A stretch of DNA of 7,866 nucleotides from JBAVEL01 sp049587715 (lineage in GTDB: Bacteria; Bacteroidota; Ignavibacteria; UBA10030; UBA6906). Below, piece after piece: positions 5,748-7,866 of this stretch (position 1 is the stretch's first letter; every line of letters starts with the position of its first letter). The stretch is taken from contig JBAVEL010000097.1 in assembly GCA_049587715.1 (NCBI GenBank), positions 1-7,866 on the forward strand, written 5' to 3'. A model generated the notes under the pieces. The model did no database searches. It saw nothing but the letters and a program-made list of their open reading frames with translations, and was not told where the DNA came from. Made by a program: the position numbers and the translations under genes.

Positions 5748-7277
5748 TTGAGAGAGCTGACGATCATCGAGAACGGCCTGGTCATCACCTGCGATGGGGC
5801 CGGGCGCGCGGGACCGATGGACCTCCTGGTGCGGGAGGGGCGGATTCTGGAGACGGCCCCCGGACCCGGCGCCTTTGCCTCCTTGCGGGGGGCGGCCACG
5901 GTGGTGGATGCCTCCGGCCGGATCATCACCCCCGGTTTTGTGAACGCCCACTCTCATGCGGAGAGTCTCCTCCTCCGGGAGCGGACCCGGGCGCTGCATC
6001 CCTCGCTGTGGAAGCGGGACCTGCGGCTGCAGCAGGCCTCCCGGCATCTGGCCTCCCCCGAGGGGCGGGCGGATCTGCGGGCGCTCACGCTTGTCTCCTT
6101 CTTCACCCACGTCGTCCACGGCACGACGTGCGCGGCTGAGTACGGTCTTCCGGCGGACGAGGCCGGCTTCGAGGCCATGCTCCAGGCAATGCGGCAGAGC
6201 AACGTGTACGGAGTGGCGGCCCTCAGAACCTGGGCCCAGGTGCAGGCCGCCCGGCGCATGGAGGGTGCGGCGGGCCGCTTCCTGATGGATGCGGGGAGGG
6301 AAAAGGAGTTCACCGTCCACGGCTTCGAGACCACGCTGCGGGATGCGCGGGAGCTGGGTGTGAGGATCCTTGTGCACGCGGCGGAACTCGAGGAGGATGC
6401 GGAAACGGTCCGGCGGAAATTCCGGAAAGACACGGGGGCGCTCCTCAGGGACTACGGCCTGCTGACGGGCGAGACGCTTCTTGTGCACCTGAATCACTTC
6501 GAACCCGAGGACCTGGACATCGTGGAGGCCTCGGGGGCTACGGTCGTGATCTCCCCTCTCTCCTCCGCCCTCAAGCGGACCGGATACCCATCCCTGGCCC
6601 GGCTCTGCCGGGGGGGGATTCCCCTGGCCTTCGGGACCGACTGGGGAGCCCACGACATGATGGAGGAGCTCCGGTTCCTCCACCGGATGCCGTTGCTCGC
6701 CCCGGGCGTTCATTCCCTCACGGCGGCGCGTCTGGTGGAGGCGGCGACCCGGGGAGGCGCCCGGGCCCTCGGGCTGGGGGAGCGAAAGGGATCCATCGAA
6801 GCGGGGAAGGACGCGGACCTTGTGTTCTTCTCAACCCGCGGTCTGCGGCCGGGCGCCCCTCCCGGCCACCCGGCGGGGGAGGAGCTTGCCGAGTGCCTTC
6901 TGAACCACTACGCCTCAGGGAATATCGCGGACGTGATGATCCGGGGCGAATTGGTTGTCAGGGACGGCGCTCCGCTGACCCTGGCGGAGGAGGATCTTGC
7001 GGGTGTGATGGCCGGTCTTGTGAGGGACGCCTTCCCGGATCCCGGGCCTCCGGCGGCGGAGCCCCAGGAGAGGGCGCGCCGGACGGTGAAGGTCATTCCC
7101 TTCGCACCGGTTCCACCCCCCTTGCGGGATTATCCGGAGGGAGAGGCGGAGGGGTTCACGATTGTGGGGAAAACTCCGGGCTCCGGGGCCCCCGGCGGCA
7201 AGACGCCGCCCGATCCCGCCCGGCTTCCGGAACTGGGGCGGGATGTGCGCAGGGTCTTCGGGGAGGATGAGCCGTGA
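5748..7277 (+). CDS. Metal-dependent amidohydrolase (COG0402-type deaminase/hydrolase), substrate unknown
   Basis: This 509-residue protein belongs to the amidohydrolase superfamily, in the style of cytosine/guanine/SAH-type deaminases and chlorohydrolases. The small beta-sandwich begins with LTIIENGLVITCDG, then ITPGFVNAHSH gives the metal-binding HxH at 68-70. Further expected residues are His210 and Glu213 (VHAAE), His247 (LLVHLNH) and Asp298 (AFGTDWG). The sandwich closes with KGSIEAGKDADLVFF. The usual PxSN segment is replaced by SPLSSALKRTG (269-279), so substrate contacts may differ. From about residue 430 an extra 80-residue tail rich in Pro and Gly follows. TTG at 5748 is the only start that keeps the N-terminal strand; AGGAG at 5740-5744 lies close before it. 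It sits 9 nt after cysS. Because an MqnA-like gene is nearby, aminodeoxyfutalosine deaminase is one possible role, but nothing in the sequence proves the substrate. Confidence 0.85.
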   Translation: MRELTIIENGLVITCDGAGRAGPMDLLVREGRILETAPGPGAFASLRGAATVVDASGRIITPGFVNAHSHAESLLLRERTRALHPSLWKRDLRLQQASRHLASPEGRADLRALTLVSFFTHVVHGTTCAAEYGLPADEAGFEAMLQAMRQSNVYGVAALRTWAQVQAARRMEGAAGRFLMDAGREKEFTVHGFETTLRDARELGVRILVHAAELEEDAETVRRKFRKDTGALLRDYGLLTGETLLVHLNHFEPEDLDIVEASGATVVISPLSSALKRTGYPSLARLCRGGIPLAFGTDWGAHDMMEELRFLHRMPLLAPGVHSLTAARLVEAATRGGARALGLGERKGSIEAGKDADLVFFSTRGLRPGAPPGHPAGEELAECLLNHYASGNIADVMIRGELVVRDGAPLTLAEEDLAGVMAGLVRDAFPDPGPPAAEPQERARRTVKVIPFAPVPPPLRDYPEGEAEGFTIVGKTPGSGAPGGKTPPDPARLPELGRDVRRVFGEDEP

Positions 7278-7866
7278 TGATGAGCGGATTGGTGGGGCGC
7301 GCTCTGACGGGGGTACTGCTGGCTCTGGCGGGGGGGCCGGCCCTGTGCGCGCACGCGCAGGGGTCCGCCGGAACGGAGGCCAACATAGAGCCGCGGAGGA
7401 TCGTGGATCTACCCACCGCGGGAATCCTGCCCGCCAGCACGGCGGCTCTGGAGGCGGATCTCTATCAGGAGGGGGGCGTGCTTCTGGGTGTGGAGCTGGG
7501 GCTCTTTGACCGGCTGCACGCGGAGATCTGGTACGGCGGCTCGCGTGTGGTCGGAACGGATGACCCCGCGATGAACCGGGCCCCGGGGTTTCATCTCAAG
7601 GTTCGCGTCCTGGACGAGAGCCCGGTTCTTCCGGCCGTGGCCATCGGGTTCGACTCGCAGGGGAAAGACGGGTTCCTGAAAGACCTGAACAGATACCGGC
7701 TGAAGTCCCCCGGGTTCTATGCGGCTCTCAGCCGAAACTACGCGCTGGCGGGCCACCTGAGCATCCATGGAGGGGTGAACTACACACTGGAGAGGGGGGA
7801 CGGGGACCGGGACGTGAATCTCTTCGCGGGCGCGGAGAAATCCCTGGGCCCCGCTCTGTCCCTCCT
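7277..7866 (+). CDS. Secreted, probably outer-membrane beta-barrel protein (5' part, runs off the window)
   Basis: The frame is open from ATG at 7277 to the window end, giving 196 residues with no stop. It starts with a Sec-type signal peptide: Arg8, a hydrophobic core LTGVLLALAGGPAL, and a likely cleavage after AHA (residues 25-27, before Gln28). The lipobox-like Cys24 is preceded by Leu, which argues against a lipoprotein. The mature part has alternating hydrophobic/aromatic segments typical of outer-membrane strands, such as GVLLGVELGLFDRLHAEIWYGG, PAVAIGFDSQG, GFYAALSRNYAL and GHLSIHGGVNYTLE. It resembles uncharacterised barrel proteins seen in FCB-type bacteria, but I cannot name a family with certainty. 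The start overlaps the amidohydrolase stop by 1 nt, with GGAGG at 7262-7266 as a well-placed ribosome-binding site; ATG at 7280 is an equally possible start. This supports co-transcription with the genes before it. Confidence 0.75.
   Translation, partial: MMSGLVGRALTGVLLALAGGPALCAHAQGSAGTEANIEPRRIVDLPTAGILPASTAALEADLYQEGGVLLGVELGLFDRLHAEIWYGGSRVVGTDDPAMNRAPGFHLKVRVLDESPVLPAVAIGFDSQGKDGFLKDLNRYRLKSPGFYAALSRNYALAGHLSIHGGVNYTLERGDGDRDVNLFAGAEKSLGPALSL

Noticed and set aside
2691..6713. A 1340-codon open frame on the - strand covering recN, cysS and most of the amidohydrolase gene
   Set aside because: recN, cysS and the amidohydrolase all happen to share the same reading register, and their GC-rich codon use avoids the codons that would read as stops on the other strand, so one antisense frame stays open across all three. 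The translation is rich in His, Pro, Gly, Arg and Gln without any domain, and the + strand genes are beyond doubt.

Overview
The window is a single-strand, gene-dense stretch of a high-GC (visibly about two-thirds G+C) bacterial chromosome. All seven real protein genes run on the + strand with tiny gaps or overlaps. A secreted beta-rich protein at the right edge suggests a Gram-negative cell. The sequence styles of TrmD (GHYKGID) and CysRS (HHECEIAQSE, HNNM, KMGKSLGN) resemble those I associate with Bacteroidetes and relatives. Together with the GC content this points tentatively to a high-GC member of the FCB group or a neighbouring candidate phylum. This placement is inference from motif style, not a search result.

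Left block (1-2462): the classic translation cluster rimM - trmD - rplS (16S maturation factor, tRNA m1G37 methyltransferase, ribosomal protein L19), with start/stop overlaps at both junctions. After a short GC-rich hairpin follows a gene of the MqnA/MqnD family, best read as MqnA, chorismate dehydratase of the futalosine route to menaquinone. Finding it directly behind rplS is the less usual part of the layout.

Junction (2463-2585): the only substantial intergenic gap. It holds a strong bipartite GC hairpin, a small palindrome, and then either a sigma70-like promoter or a short leader reading frame with an excellent ribosome-binding site whose stop overlaps the recN start.

Right block (2539-7866): recN (SMC-like DNA repair ATPase), cysS (cysteinyl-tRNA synthetase), an amidohydrolase of the COG0402-type deaminase/chlorohydrolase group with a proline-rich C-terminal tail, and the 5' part of a secreted, probably outer-membrane beta-barrel protein that runs off the window. 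The spacings (3 nt, 9 nt, 1-nt overlap) suggest one transcription unit.

Most of the window is housekeeping. The most interesting links are: (i) the MqnA-like gene and, about 3.3 kb downstream, an amidohydrolase from the broad family that includes a known aminodeoxyfutalosine deaminase, which might belong to the same menaquinone pathway; and (ii) the leader-ORF arrangement in front of recN. I see no mobile element, CRISPR array, tRNA or rRNA, and no clear new defence or secretion system.
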